From: Parabacteroides sp.
GTDB taxonomy: Bacteria; Bacteroidota; Bacteroidia; Bacteroidales; Tannerellaceae
DNA length: 10,827 bases
Direction: 5' to 3'
Assembly (NCBI GenBank): GCA_019411205.1
Contig: DXRF01000083.1
Location: forward strand, 1 to 10,827
Each line of letters starts with the position of its first letter. Position 1 is the first letter of the stretch. The notes under the pieces are model-generated. The model made no database searches. It had not been told where the DNA came from and saw nothing but the letters and a program-made list of their open reading frames with translations. Below are positions 1 through 6,790 of the stretch, piece by piece. Made by a program: the position numbers and the translations under genes.

Positions 1-4
1 TTTA

Positions 5-12
5 TATCTTTG
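5..12 (+). promoter_or_regulatory. Bacteroidetes-type -7 promoter element for the Nramp gene
   Basis: The octamer TATCTTTG fits the Bacteroidetes -7 consensus TAnnTTTG exactly and lies 46 nt before the ATG of the metal transporter gene. The matching -33 TTG element would fall outside the window, so only half of the promoter can be seen. The leader between this element and the start codon is A/T-rich and has no Shine-Dalgarno sequence. Confidence 0.55.
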
Positions 13-58
13 AACATTCATAAATCATCCTTTACAATAACAAAATAAAACAATCGAT

Positions 59-1312
59 ATGAATATATTAGACAAACTCAAAATCAACCACCGCCCGAGT
101 GCCGGTGCTCTGGACCTGTTAAAATATATCGGACCGGGATTACTTGTTACCGTAGGCTTTATCGATCCGGGGAACTGGGCTACCAATCTGGCTGCTGGCT
201 CCGAATTCGGTTATGCTTTGCTTTGGGTTGTCACCTTTTCTTCTATTATGCTGATCATCATTCAGCACAATGTCGCCCATTTGGGAATCGTAACCGGACT
301 TTGCCTTTCGGAGGCGACCAACAAATATATGCCACGCATGTTGAGCCGCCCCATCCTGATCTCCGCAATGCTGGCCAGTGTTTCAACCTCGCTTGCCGAG
401 GTACTGGGAGGTGCCATTGCTTTGCGGATGCTGTTCGGAATGCCAATCAAAGTAGGCGCTGTCATCGTGACAGTTGCCTGTCTCGGAATGTTGCTTACCA
501 ATACATACAGTAAGATAGAACGCTGGATTATCATGTTCGTTTCAATCATCGGGCTTTCGTTTCTCTATGAGTTGGCATTAGTAGACATACAATGGGGAGC
601 AGCCATCGAAGGATGGATAAAACCGACTTTCCCAGAAAACTCCATGCTGATCATCATGAGTGTATTGGGAGCCGTTGTCATGCCCCACAATCTGTTTCTC
701 CACTCGGAAGTCATACAGAGCCGCGAATGGAATCTCGAAGACGAATCGGTAATCAAAAAGCAATTGAAATATGAGTTCTACGATACACTGTTATCGATGG
801 TTATCGGCTGGGCAATCAACTCTGCCATGATTATACTGGCAGCAGCAACCTTTTTCAAACAGAATATTGCGGTAGACGAACTGGACCAAGCACAACAGCT
901 ATTAGTCCCGCTGGTTGGAAACAATGCAGGTGTCATATTCGCCGGAGCACTCCTGCTGGCAGGCATTTCCTCCACGATCACCTCTGGGATTGCCGGAGCA
1001 TCCATCTTTGCCGGGTTCTACGGTGAAGCGTACAACCACAAAGACCTTCATTCCAAATTAGGAGTCTTGTTGTCGTTCATCCCCGCTTTACTCATTATTT
1101 TTGTCGTAGGCGATCCGTTCAAAGGCTTAATTTATTCACAAATGTTATTGAGCATACAGTTGCCGATCACTGTTTTCACACAAGTTTACCTAACATCCAG
1201 CAAAAAAGTAATGGGCAAATTTGTGAATTCACGATCCACAACAATCATTTTAGTCACTTTAGGGGCACTTGTGACCTTCTTAAACGTCGCACTTTTAATA
1301 AGCCTAATTTAA
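59..1312 (+). CDS. Nramp-family divalent metal transporter (MntH-like)
   Basis: A 417-residue integral membrane protein of the Nramp/SLC11 family, which imports Mn2+ or Fe2+ across the inner membrane; the length is normal for bacterial members, with about 11 hydrophobic segments. The two unwound metal-binding helices are recognisable: DPGN at residues 36-39 in TM1 (Asp36, Asn39) and A-x-x-MPH at 205-210 in TM6 (Met208, His210). The retained Met argues for transition metals rather than Mg2+. Compared by eye with remembered E. coli MntH, TM3 reads TSLAE (110-114) where TDLAE is usual, so the conserved Asp is Ser111, and the Arg pair at the start of TM9 is replaced by His331-Ser332 (Lys333 follows). 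These residues form the proton-pathway salt-bridge network in studied homologues, so H+ coupling may be altered. The ATG is preceded by a -7 element and followed closely by the family core. The gene is monocistronic: its own promoter and a terminator 27 nt after the stop. No MntR-type regulator lies nearby. The family is certain; the metal and the coupling mode are not. Confidence 0.93.
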   Translation: MNILDKLKINHRPSAGALDLLKYIGPGLLVTVGFIDPGNWATNLAAGSEFGYALLWVVTFSSIMLIIIQHNVAHLGIVTGLCLSEATNKYMPRMLSRPILISAMLASVSTSLAEVLGGAIALRMLFGMPIKVGAVIVTVACLGMLLTNTYSKIERWIIMFVSIIGLSFLYELALVDIQWGAAIEGWIKPTFPENSMLIIMSVLGAVVMPHNLFLHSEVIQSREWNLEDESVIKKQLKYEFYDTLLSMVIGWAINSAMIILAAATFFKQNIAVDELDQAQQLLVPLVGNNAGVIFAGALLLAGISSTITSGIAGASIFAGFYGEAYNHKDLHSKLGVLLSFIPALLIIFVVGDPFKGLIYSQMLLSIQLPITVFTQVYLTSSKKVMGKFVNSRSTTIILVTLGALVTFLNVALLISLI

Positions 1313-1338
1313 TACAATAACCCCAATCAAAAGATACC

Positions 1339-1380
1339 AGATGCAGGAGGACATTTTTCACCTCCTGCATCTATATTTTA
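1339..1380 (+). terminator. Hairpin terminator after the Nramp gene
   Basis: A perfect 12-bp stem (1339-1350 pairing with 1361-1372; left arm AGATGCAGGAGG) closes a 10-nt loop ACATTTTTCA and is followed by the T-rich run TATATTTTA. It begins 27 nt after the transporter stop codon. The T-run is interrupted, so termination may be incomplete, but position and stem strength make a factor-independent terminator the best reading. Confidence 0.75.
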
Positions 1381-1453
1381 TCTTATCTGCATCCAACGTC
1401 TATCTTTCCGCATCCTATCTAAATTTCATGCCTATATAATCTAAATTTCACAC

Positions 1454-1507
1454 AAATACATTTGCACTTCCATGCAAGTGCAATTATAGGTCCATGCAAA
1501 TGTATTT
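1454..1507. repeat. Nested inverted repeat with two mutually exclusive hairpins
   Basis: Outer arms AAATACATTTGCA (1454-1466) and TGCAAATGTATTT (1495-1507) are perfect 13-nt inverted repeats. A second pair, TTGCACTT (1462-1469) and AAGTGCAA (1476-1483), forms a compact 8-bp hairpin with the loop CCATGC. The pairs share bases 1462-1466, so both cannot form fully at once. The nonamer TCCATGCAA also occurs twice as a direct repeat (1469-1477 and 1491-1499). There is no T-run behind the structure, so it is not a standard terminator. Function unknown; it could be a structured RNA, a protein-binding dyad or a remnant of a dispersed repeat. Confidence 0.6.
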
Positions 1508-1576
1508 AGACACTCAGACAGACAAAATCAAGATCATTCCAACTATCAAAAACAACAATAAGTCGAAAAATTAAAT

Positions 1577-1638
1577 CCGAAAGAATTCCGTTTTTTTCCG
1601 AAGTAATCCCGTTTTTTCCAAAAGAATCCCGTTTTTTT
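1577..1638. repeat. Three imperfect 20-21 nt tandem copies with phased T-tracts
   Basis: Three adjacent copies of a unit resembling CCGAAAGAATCCCGTTTTTT: 1577-1597, 1598-1617 and 1618-1638. They differ at a few positions in the A-rich part and in T-run length (7, 6, 7). The T-tracts start at 1591, 1612 and 1632, that is 21 and 20 bases apart, close to two helical turns, which is the arrangement expected of intrinsically curved DNA. The block lies about 135 bases upstream of the glnS -33 element. Not recognised as a named repeat family. Confidence 0.7.
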
Positions 1639-1772
1639 CGGTTAAAAGTACACAAAGAAAAGGAAAGGAAAGAAAAGAAAAATAAATCTCTCTCACTTCG
1701 TTCGAAAAGAGAGATGCGTGCGAGAATTCTTTTCCACCTAAAAAAACAGACAAAAGAAAAGACAGCAAACAG

Positions 1773-1803
1773 TTGCATTCCGGCCTATATTTCACTATCT
1801 TTG
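1773..1803 (+). promoter_or_regulatory. Bacteroidetes-type promoter of glnS
   Basis: A -33 type TTG at 1773-1775 and a perfect -7 element TATCTTTG at 1796-1803 are separated by 20 nt, matching the Bacteroidetes primary-sigma promoter layout (TTTG, about 19-21 nt, TAnnTTTG). The -7 element lies 33 nt upstream of the glnS ATG, leaving a short A/T-rich leader. No attenuator or T-box-like structure is visible between it and the start codon. Confidence 0.75.
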
Positions 1804-1836
1804 CAACCTTTGAATAGACAAATTTAACTACTAAAG

Positions 1837-3579
1837 ATGAGCGATATCAAAACAAACGAAGAAGAAGGTAAAAAGAGCTTGAACTTCATTGAAGCAATGG
1901 TGGAAAAGGATTTGGCGGAAGGCAAAAACAAGGGACGAGTACAGACCCGTTTCCCGCCCGAACCCAATGGATACCTGCATATCGGACATGCCAAAGCCAT
2001 CTGTCTGGATTTCGGCATTGCACAAAAATATGGAGGTGTTTGTAACCTGCGCTTCGACGATACCAACCCGGTAAAAGAAGATTTGGAATATGTGGACGCC
2101 ATCAAAGAAGACATTGAATGGCTGGGTTATCACTGGGATAATATATATTACGCATCCGACTACTTCCAGCAACTTTGGGATTTCGCTATCCAGTTGATCA
2201 AGGAAGGAAAAGCATACATCGACGAGCAGACCTCCGAACAGATCGCCTCCCAAAAAGGGACGCCGACACAGCCGGGTACAAACAGCCCCTATCGTGATCG
2301 ACCGATCGAAGAGAATCTGGAGCTGTTCCACAAGATGAACAGCGGCGAGCTGGAAGAAGGTTCAATGGTGTTGCGTGCCAAAATTGACATGGCAAACCCG
2401 AATATGCACTTCCGCGACCCGATCATCTACCGCATCGTCAAGACTCCACACCACCGCACGGGGGATACGTGGAAAGCATACCCGATGTACGACTTTGCAC
2501 ATGGACAGAGCGACTTCTTCGAAGGTGTCACTCATTCGCTGTGCACACTTGAGTTTGTCGTGCATCGTCCGTTATACGATCTGTTCATCGACTGGCTGAA
2601 AGAAGGCAAGGACCTGAATGATAACCGTCCTCGCCAGACAGAGTTCAATAAACTGAACCTGAGTTACACACTGATGAGCAAACGTAACCTGCTGATCCTC
2701 GTAAAAGAAGGCCTCGTACATGACTGGGACGACCCTCGCATGCCGACAATTTGCGGTTTCCGTCGTCGCGGTTATTCACCGGAAGCAATTCATAAGTTCA
2801 TCGACAAGATCGGCTACACCACTTATGATGCGCTGAACGAATTTGCACTACTGGAAAGTGCCGTCCGCGAAGACCTCAATACTCGAGCAACTCGCGTATC
2901 GGCCGTACTGAACCCGGTTAAGCTCATTATCACCAACTATCCGGAAGGGCAGGTGGAAGAGATGGAGGCGATCAACAATCCGGAAGATTTGTCAGCAGGC
3001 AGCCATACGATCGAATTCAGCCGCGAGCTGTGGATCGAGCGGGAAGACTTTATGGAAGATGCTCCCAAGAAGTTCTTCCGTATGACTCCCGGCCAGGAAG
3101 TCCGCCTAAAAAATGCTTATATCGTAAAATGCACAGGCTGCAAGAAAGACGAGAATGGCGAGATCACGGAAATCTATTGCGAATACGATCCGAATACCAA
3201 GAGCGGCATGCCGGACAGCAACCGGAAAGTAAAAGGGACGCTCCACTGGTTGAGTTGTGCTCACTGTCTGCCGGCAGAAGTACGCCTGTACGACCGTCTG
3301 TGGAAAGTAGAAAACCCGCGCGACGAGATGGCGGCTATCCGCGAAGCAAAGAATTGCTCACCTTTAGAAGCAATGAAAGAAATCATCAATCCGGACTCTT
3401 TGAAAGTATTGACAAATTGTTATGTCGAAAAGTTCCTGGCAAATGCCAAACCACTCGATTATCTACAATTCCAACGTATCGGCTATTTCAATGTAGATAA
3501 AGATTCTACAGCCGACAAACTAGTCTTCAACCGCACAGTATCCCTAAAAGATACCTGGAGCAAGGTGAAAGATAAATAA
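1837..3579 (+). CDS. glnS: Glutamine--tRNA ligase (GlnRS)
   Basis: A class I aminoacyl-tRNA synthetase of 580 residues (E. coli GlnS is about 554) that charges tRNA-Gln with glutamine using ATP in the cytoplasm. The HIGH motif is HIGH at 48-51 inside PPEPNGYLHIGHAK, and the KMSKS counterpart is MSKR at 280-283, as usual in GlnRS. The catalytic domain also shows RFDDTNP (72-78) and THSLCTLEF (232-240). The C-terminal half is the two-beta-barrel anticodon-binding region, recognisable from KCTGC, RKVKGTLHW and a C-terminal RLYDRLW segment. The protein ends after the anticodon-binding domain: it lacks the YqeY-like tail fused to GlnRS in some bacteria. The start is the first in-frame ATG, 33 nt after the -7 element; the 20-30 residue hydrophilic N-terminus before the core is normal. 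Its presence implies direct Gln-tRNA charging. The downstream TPR gene is 64 nt away and may be read through. Confidence 0.97.
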   Translation: MSDIKTNEEEGKKSLNFIEAMVEKDLAEGKNKGRVQTRFPPEPNGYLHIGHAKAICLDFGIAQKYGGVCNLRFDDTNPVKEDLEYVDAIKEDIEWLGYHWDNIYYASDYFQQLWDFAIQLIKEGKAYIDEQTSEQIASQKGTPTQPGTNSPYRDRPIEENLELFHKMNSGELEEGSMVLRAKIDMANPNMHFRDPIIYRIVKTPHHRTGDTWKAYPMYDFAHGQSDFFEGVTHSLCTLEFVVHRPLYDLFIDWLKEGKDLNDNRPRQTEFNKLNLSYTLMSKRNLLILVKEGLVHDWDDPRMPTICGFRRRGYSPEAIHKFIDKIGYTTYDALNEFALLESAVREDLNTRATRVSAVLNPVKLIITNYPEGQVEEMEAINNPEDLSAGSHTIEFSRELWIEREDFMEDAPKKFFRMTPGQEVRLKNAYIVKCTGCKKDENGEITEIYCEYDPNTKSGMPDSNRKVKGTLHWLSCAHCLPAEVRLYDRLWKVENPRDEMAAIREAKNCSPLEAMKEIINPDSLKVLTNCYVEKFLANAKPLDYLQFQRIGYFNVDKDSTADKLVFNRTVSLKDTWSKVKDK

Positions 3580-3581
3580 TA

Positions 3582-3605
3582 TGCCAATTGGAGGATGCAT
3601 TGGCA
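3582..3605 (+). other. Small hairpin between glnS and the TPR gene
   Basis: TGCCAAT (3582-3588) can pair with ATTGGCA (3599-3605) around a 10-nt loop, three bases after the glnS stop. No T-run follows, so a full terminator is unlikely; it may be a weak attenuator or an mRNA 3'-end or processing structure. No TAnnTTTG element is visible between it and the TPR start at 3644, which favours read-through from glnS. Confidence 0.35.
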
Positions 3606-3643
3606 CATAATCCTATTAGCATATCGATTAACTATTATACAGT

Positions 3644-5086
3644 ATGAAGAAAAAAGATATTTCACGTCTGTTACAACGTTATCTGGCCGGCCATCAGGAA
3701 GGTAAGGACGCCTATTTTGATGCAGATGAAGTCGATGAACTGTTGGACAGTTTTGAAGAATCTGATGATTATACTTACTATGATGAAGTCCTGGCCTTAG
3801 GGCTGCGGCTTCATCCCGGTAATCCCGATTTGCAGATCAGGCAATGTAAGTCATATGTCTACAACGAAGACTATGACAGTGCACTCGCTCTGATAGAATC
3901 AATAGCTGAAACCGACAATCAGGATATCGACATGCTACGTCTCGAATGTTACGTCATGCAGGACTCGTATGACAAAGTAATCGGACATGTAGAAAAACTC
4001 ATCGCCGACAAATGCGAGTATTTAGAAACACTATTCGAATATATCGCACCGATCTTAGGAGATGTGGAGATGACTAAGGAAGCACACGATTTCATCAATC
4101 GTGGCCTTATGCTTTTCCCGGACAACTTGATCCTGAAAGACGAGCTTTGCTACAATTTGGAAATAGAGGGCGATATTAAAAAGGCGATCGAAGTTTGTAA
4201 CGAACTGATCGACAAAAATCCCTACTCCAACGACTACTGGTTCACTTTGGGCCGTCTCTGCTCCATCAGCGGAGATTATGAGAAGGCAATCGAAGCATTC
4301 GATTTTGCTCTCACATGCGACGACTCGGACGAAGAGTTGAAGATACTGAAAGCTTATTGCCTGTACATGAACGAAAATTACGAGAAGGCAATCGAGGTAT
4401 ATAATGATATTGCAACGACCGATGAGATCCGCCTTCGCATCATTCCCCTACTTGCCGAATGTTATGTTAAACTGGAGAACTACGAAAAGGCTTATATTTT
4501 ACTGAAAAAGCAATTAAAGCAGAACAACCAGAGGGAGGATTCAAGCACTTATATCAATTATATCCGATGTTGCGTCGAAACAGGACGTGAAAAAGAAGCC
4601 TCAGATGTCCTGATGCAAGCGTCCAAGTTATTCCCGAAGAATATCCGCATCCTTTCCTTGTTGGCCCTTACATATCTGGAAAACGGGGACGAACACAAGG
4701 CTATAGCAGTGACCGAACGCCTTTTCACCGCCCTTGACCACGTGGAGGATAAGCAGCAGGAAGACTTCGAGAGTTTGTACCGCGCCGGACAATATTTATT
4801 TATGAAAGGAGATATTGACAAGGCCTTGCAATATTATAAGAAGGTATTGGAAGCCAGTCCGGAAATGCCTTATATGCATCTTCATATGGCAATGGCATAT
4901 TTGGCCAAAGGAGATATGAAGCATTTCGGTGAGCACTACAAGCAAACATCTCCCGAAGAATTGCTCGATTATCTAAAAAATGCCGGACTCAGTTATGAAG
5001 GGATAGTCGAACATATCGACAGCAAACATATTCCACCAGAAGACTTGGTGAAAGAATTCCTCAAGAATAAGGATAACAATAATTAA
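3644..5086 (+). CDS. Cytoplasmic TPR-repeat protein of unknown function
   Basis: A 480-residue acidic protein built almost wholly of paired alpha-helices of the tetratricopeptide type. The clearest repeats lie at about 162-193 (DIKKAIEVCNELIDKNP), 196-228 (DYEKAIEAFDFAL), 230-262 (NYEKAIEVYNDI), 266-295 (NYEKAYILLKKQL), 303-332 (GREKEASDVL), 335-364 (DEHKAIAVTERLF) and 376-408 (DIDKALQYYKKVLEASP); more degenerate helical pairs fill residues 45-160. There is no signal peptide or membrane segment, so it should be cytoplasmic and serve as a protein-protein scaffold. No enzymatic motif is visible. It lies 64 nt after glnS and its stop is only 2 nt before the DUF368 start codon, so it is almost certainly co-transcribed and translationally coupled with that membrane protein; a role linked to the cell envelope is possible but is only inferred. 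The first ATG is used because it precedes the first helix; no Shine-Dalgarno is visible. Confidence 0.9.
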   Translation: MKKKDISRLLQRYLAGHQEGKDAYFDADEVDELLDSFEESDDYTYYDEVLALGLRLHPGNPDLQIRQCKSYVYNEDYDSALALIESIAETDNQDIDMLRLECYVMQDSYDKVIGHVEKLIADKCEYLETLFEYIAPILGDVEMTKEAHDFINRGLMLFPDNLILKDELCYNLEIEGDIKKAIEVCNELIDKNPYSNDYWFTLGRLCSISGDYEKAIEAFDFALTCDDSDEELKILKAYCLYMNENYEKAIEVYNDIATTDEIRLRIIPLLAECYVKLENYEKAYILLKKQLKQNNQREDSSTYINYIRCCVETGREKEASDVLMQASKLFPKNIRILSLLALTYLENGDEHKAIAVTERLFTALDHVEDKQQEDFESLYRAGQYLFMKGDIDKALQYYKKVLEASPEMPYMHLHMAMAYLAKGDMKHFGEHYKQTSPEELLDYLKNAGLSYEGIVEHIDSKHIPPEDLVKEFLKNKDNNN

Positions 5087-5088
5087 TC

Positions 5089-5997
5089 ATGAAAAGAAAT
5101 CTAAAAGACTACGGCCTCTTAGTTTTAAAAGGCATGGGTATGGGTACGGCAGACGTCGTGCCTGGCGTATCAGGCGGGACCATCGCCTTCATTGTTGGAA
5201 TCTATGAAGAGTTGATCGACTCGATCAAAAGTATTAACGGAGCCAGCCTAAAACTGCTCTTTACCGGAAAAATCGCGGCATTCTGGAATGCGATCAATGC
5301 CAACTTCCTGCTATCCATCGTTGCAGGGATCGGGATCAGTATCTTCTCACTGGCAAAGATCATCACCTGGCTGTTGACCGACCACCCGATCCTGGTCTGG
5401 TCCTTCTTCTTCGGATTGGTACTTGCTTCCACTTGGTTCGTTTCCAAAGATATCAAGAAATGGGATTGGAAAACGATTTTGAGTTATATCATCGGGATCG
5501 TCATTGCATTTTACATAACGGTTGCAACACCAGCCGAGACCCCTTCCAACCTGTTCTTTATTTTCCTTTGTGGAGCGATAGCCATCTGTGCCATGATCCT
5601 ACCGGGTATATCGGGTAGTTTTATCCTAGTGTTGTTAGGTAAGTATTTTTATATTATGGAGGCGGTAAAGACATTCAATATCCCCGTGATGTTAGTGTTT
5701 ATCTGCGGTGCTGCAATCGGTATCACCAGTTTCTCCCGTGTGCTTTCGTTCGCTCTTCGCCGGTTTCATGACATTACAATCTCCGTATTGGCAGGTTTTA
5801 TGCTCGGTTCGCTGAACAAGGTTTGGCCTTGGAAAGAAACGATCGAGACTTATACAGACAGCCATGGCATTGTAAAGCCTTTAGTCGAAGCCAACATTAT
5901 GCCGAATCAACTTGTCTGGGAAGCTGTCGGCCTAATGATTTTAGGCTACGCCATCGTTTACTTCCTGGAAAAGCTCTCGATGAAAACATCGAAATAA
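5089..5997 (+). CDS. DUF368 membrane protein, putative undecaprenyl-phosphate translocase (PopT family)
   Basis: A 302-residue polytopic inner-membrane protein with about 8-9 hydrophobic segments and the two signature half-repeats of DUF368: ADVVPGVSGGTIAF at 21-34 and MILPGISGSFIL at 169-180, the inverted re-entrant motifs of the family. Family members have been shown to return the lipid carrier undecaprenyl phosphate from the outer to the inner leaflet, allowing its re-use in peptidoglycan and surface glycan synthesis. The length is typical. The start codon is 2 nt after the stop of the TPR gene, indicating one mRNA, and a strong terminator 11 nt after the stop codon ends the unit. The first ATG is followed by a basic stretch (KRNLK) and then the first hydrophobic helix, fitting an N-in topology. 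Family assignment is secure from the motifs; the transport substrate is taken from studied homologues. Confidence 0.93.
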   Translation: MKRNLKDYGLLVLKGMGMGTADVVPGVSGGTIAFIVGIYEELIDSIKSINGASLKLLFTGKIAAFWNAINANFLLSIVAGIGISIFSLAKIITWLLTDHPILVWSFFFGLVLASTWFVSKDIKKWDWKTILSYIIGIVIAFYITVATPAETPSNLFFIFLCGAIAICAMILPGISGSFILVLLGKYFYIMEAVKTFNIPVMLVFICGAAIGITSFSRVLSFALRRFHDITISVLAGFMLGSLNKVWPWKETIETYTDSHGIVKPLVEANIMPNQLVWEAVGLMILGYAIVYFLEKLSMKTSK

Positions 5998-6002
5998 AAT
6001 AC

Positions 6003-6051
6003 AAAAAAGAGGGTCAGTTGCATTATTTTTTGCAACTGACCCTCTTTTTTT
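6003..6051. terminator. Strong bidirectional terminator between the DUF368 gene and pgl
   Basis: A perfect 14-bp stem (6009-6022 with 6031-6044; GAGGGTCAGTTGCA on the left) closes an 8-nt loop. It is extended by AAAAAA (6003-6008) facing TTTTTT (6045-6050), giving a 20-bp uninterrupted pairing. The T-run serves the + strand transcript of the DUF368 gene and the A-run becomes the U-tract of the minus-strand gnd-zwf-pgl transcript. It sits in the 76-nt gap between two converging stop codons, exactly where a shared terminator is expected. Confidence 0.93.
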
Positions 6052-6073
6052 ATCCTCACTTCATCCCATCTTG

Positions 6074-6781
6074 TCATAAGTTTGTATATACAAACGCCTC
6101 TACCGCATGAGAAAGGATATAGGCGGCAGGTGTAGGATTAGTTGCCGAATAACCTTTTTTCAGTTCTTCGAGCATCTCTTTCTTTCCCATCCCTAAAACC
6201 GGAACCAGCAATGGCGAATCATTCAGAATCAGCGGACCGGTCATCGTGATGCGATACTGGTGGGATTCGGGATGCTGAGAAACAGCATAATTACGGCTGT
6301 CCGTCAATAACGGCAAGGTATCCGGAAAAATGGACGCGGTATGCGCATCGCCTCCAATTCCTAGGATGATGCAATCAAAATAGGGTAATTGTCCATGCCG
6401 GGGCAGATACTCCTTCACGACACGCGAATAACGCATTGCTTCCGTACCAGGTTCTACTTCACCATGAATGCGGAACACATGGTCGACGGGTATATGCAAC
6501 GGCTTGAACAAAAGCTCATTTGCATGTCCATAATTGCTGTCCGGATCAGTTGGCGGAACACATCGTTCATCCACCCAAAAGAAACGGATCGCATCCCAAT
6601 CGATTTTGTCCTTATATTCATCCACCCAAAGAGCGAACATCTTCTGTGCCGTCTCTCCTCCCGACAAAGCAAGGTTGAAAGGCTGGCCGTCATCTTTCCG
6701 GTCCATATATCGGACTAGCTCTCCGGTCATTGCCCGAAGGGCATTTTTATCATCTTTAAAATTCTCTATTATCATAATCAT
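6074..6781 (-). CDS. pgl: 6-phosphogluconolactonase
   Basis: A 235-residue cytoplasmic enzyme of the Pgl/NagB-like fold (SugarP isomerase superfamily) that hydrolyses 6-phosphogluconolactone to 6-phosphogluconate, the second step of the oxidative pentose phosphate pathway. Motifs: LSGGET (39-44, phosphate binding), WVDERCVP (69-76), SNYGHANELLF (82-92) and GIGGDAHTASIFP (141-153) with the expected catalytic His147. In that last motif the usual D-G-H reads D-A-H, a mild substitution. It is the last gene of a gnd-zwf-pgl unit, starting 9 nt after the zwf stop. Two ATGs are possible, at 6781 and 6775 (residue 3); the upstream one is given, and neither has a Shine-Dalgarno. The neighbours supply the preceding and following reactions, which makes the assignment secure against glucosamine-6-phosphate deaminase, which shares the fold. 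Confidence 0.96.
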   Translation of the reverse strand: MIMIIENFKDDKNALRAMTGELVRYMDRKDDGQPFNLALSGGETAQKMFALWVDEYKDKIDWDAIRFFWVDERCVPPTDPDSNYGHANELLFKPLHIPVDHVFRIHGEVEPGTEAMRYSRVVKEYLPRHGQLPYFDCIILGIGGDAHTASIFPDTLPLLTDSRNYAVSQHPESHQYRITMTGPLILNDSPLLVPVLGMGKKEMLEELKKGYSATNPTPAAYILSHAVEAFVYTNL

Positions 6782-6790
6782 CTATTTTTA

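Larger units (their letters stand above)
1313..1836. other. Gene-free, structure-rich intergenic region between the Nramp gene and glnS
   Basis: About 520 bases without a credible gene. Minus-strand reading frames here (for example 1506-1778) are low-complexity Phe/Ser/Lys translations of the repeats and match no family I recognise. In order the stretch holds the terminator; a 12-nt direct repeat ATCTAAATTTCA (1417-1428 and 1439-1450, 22 nt apart); nested inverted repeats (1454-1507); three imperfect tandem copies with phased T-tracts (1577-1638); a 29-nt uninterrupted purine run on the + strand (1654-1682); a hairpin with an 8-bp stem ATCTCTCT/AGAGAGAT (1686-1693 with 1708-1715); and the glnS promoter. 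It could hold a small RNA or simply be a repeat-rich spacer; the sequence alone does not decide. Confidence 0.7.

Noticed and set aside
141..153. In protein coordinates of Pgl, the D-A-H variant of the D-G-H motif as a sign of inactivity
   Set aside because: The catalytic His and the flanking motif are intact, and Ala for Gly here is a small change; the operon context supports an active enzyme.
1506..1795. Minus-strand frames of 74 and 90 codons before glnS
   Set aside because: They are low-complexity translations of the T-tract repeats and purine run, with no recognisable domain, and they overlap the glnS promoter.
1313..1836. Possible insertion sequence or MITE before glnS
   Set aside because: The inverted repeats are short and internal, there is no flanking target duplication around the block, and no transposase remnant is seen.
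1831..2331. A 166-codon minus-strand frame opposite the 5' half of glnS
   Set aside because: It is antisense to strongly conserved GlnRS catalytic motifs and is best explained as a shadow.
3030..3500. A 156-codon + strand frame inside glnS
   Set aside because: It is an out-of-frame reading of the GlnRS anticodon-binding region with no independent start signal.
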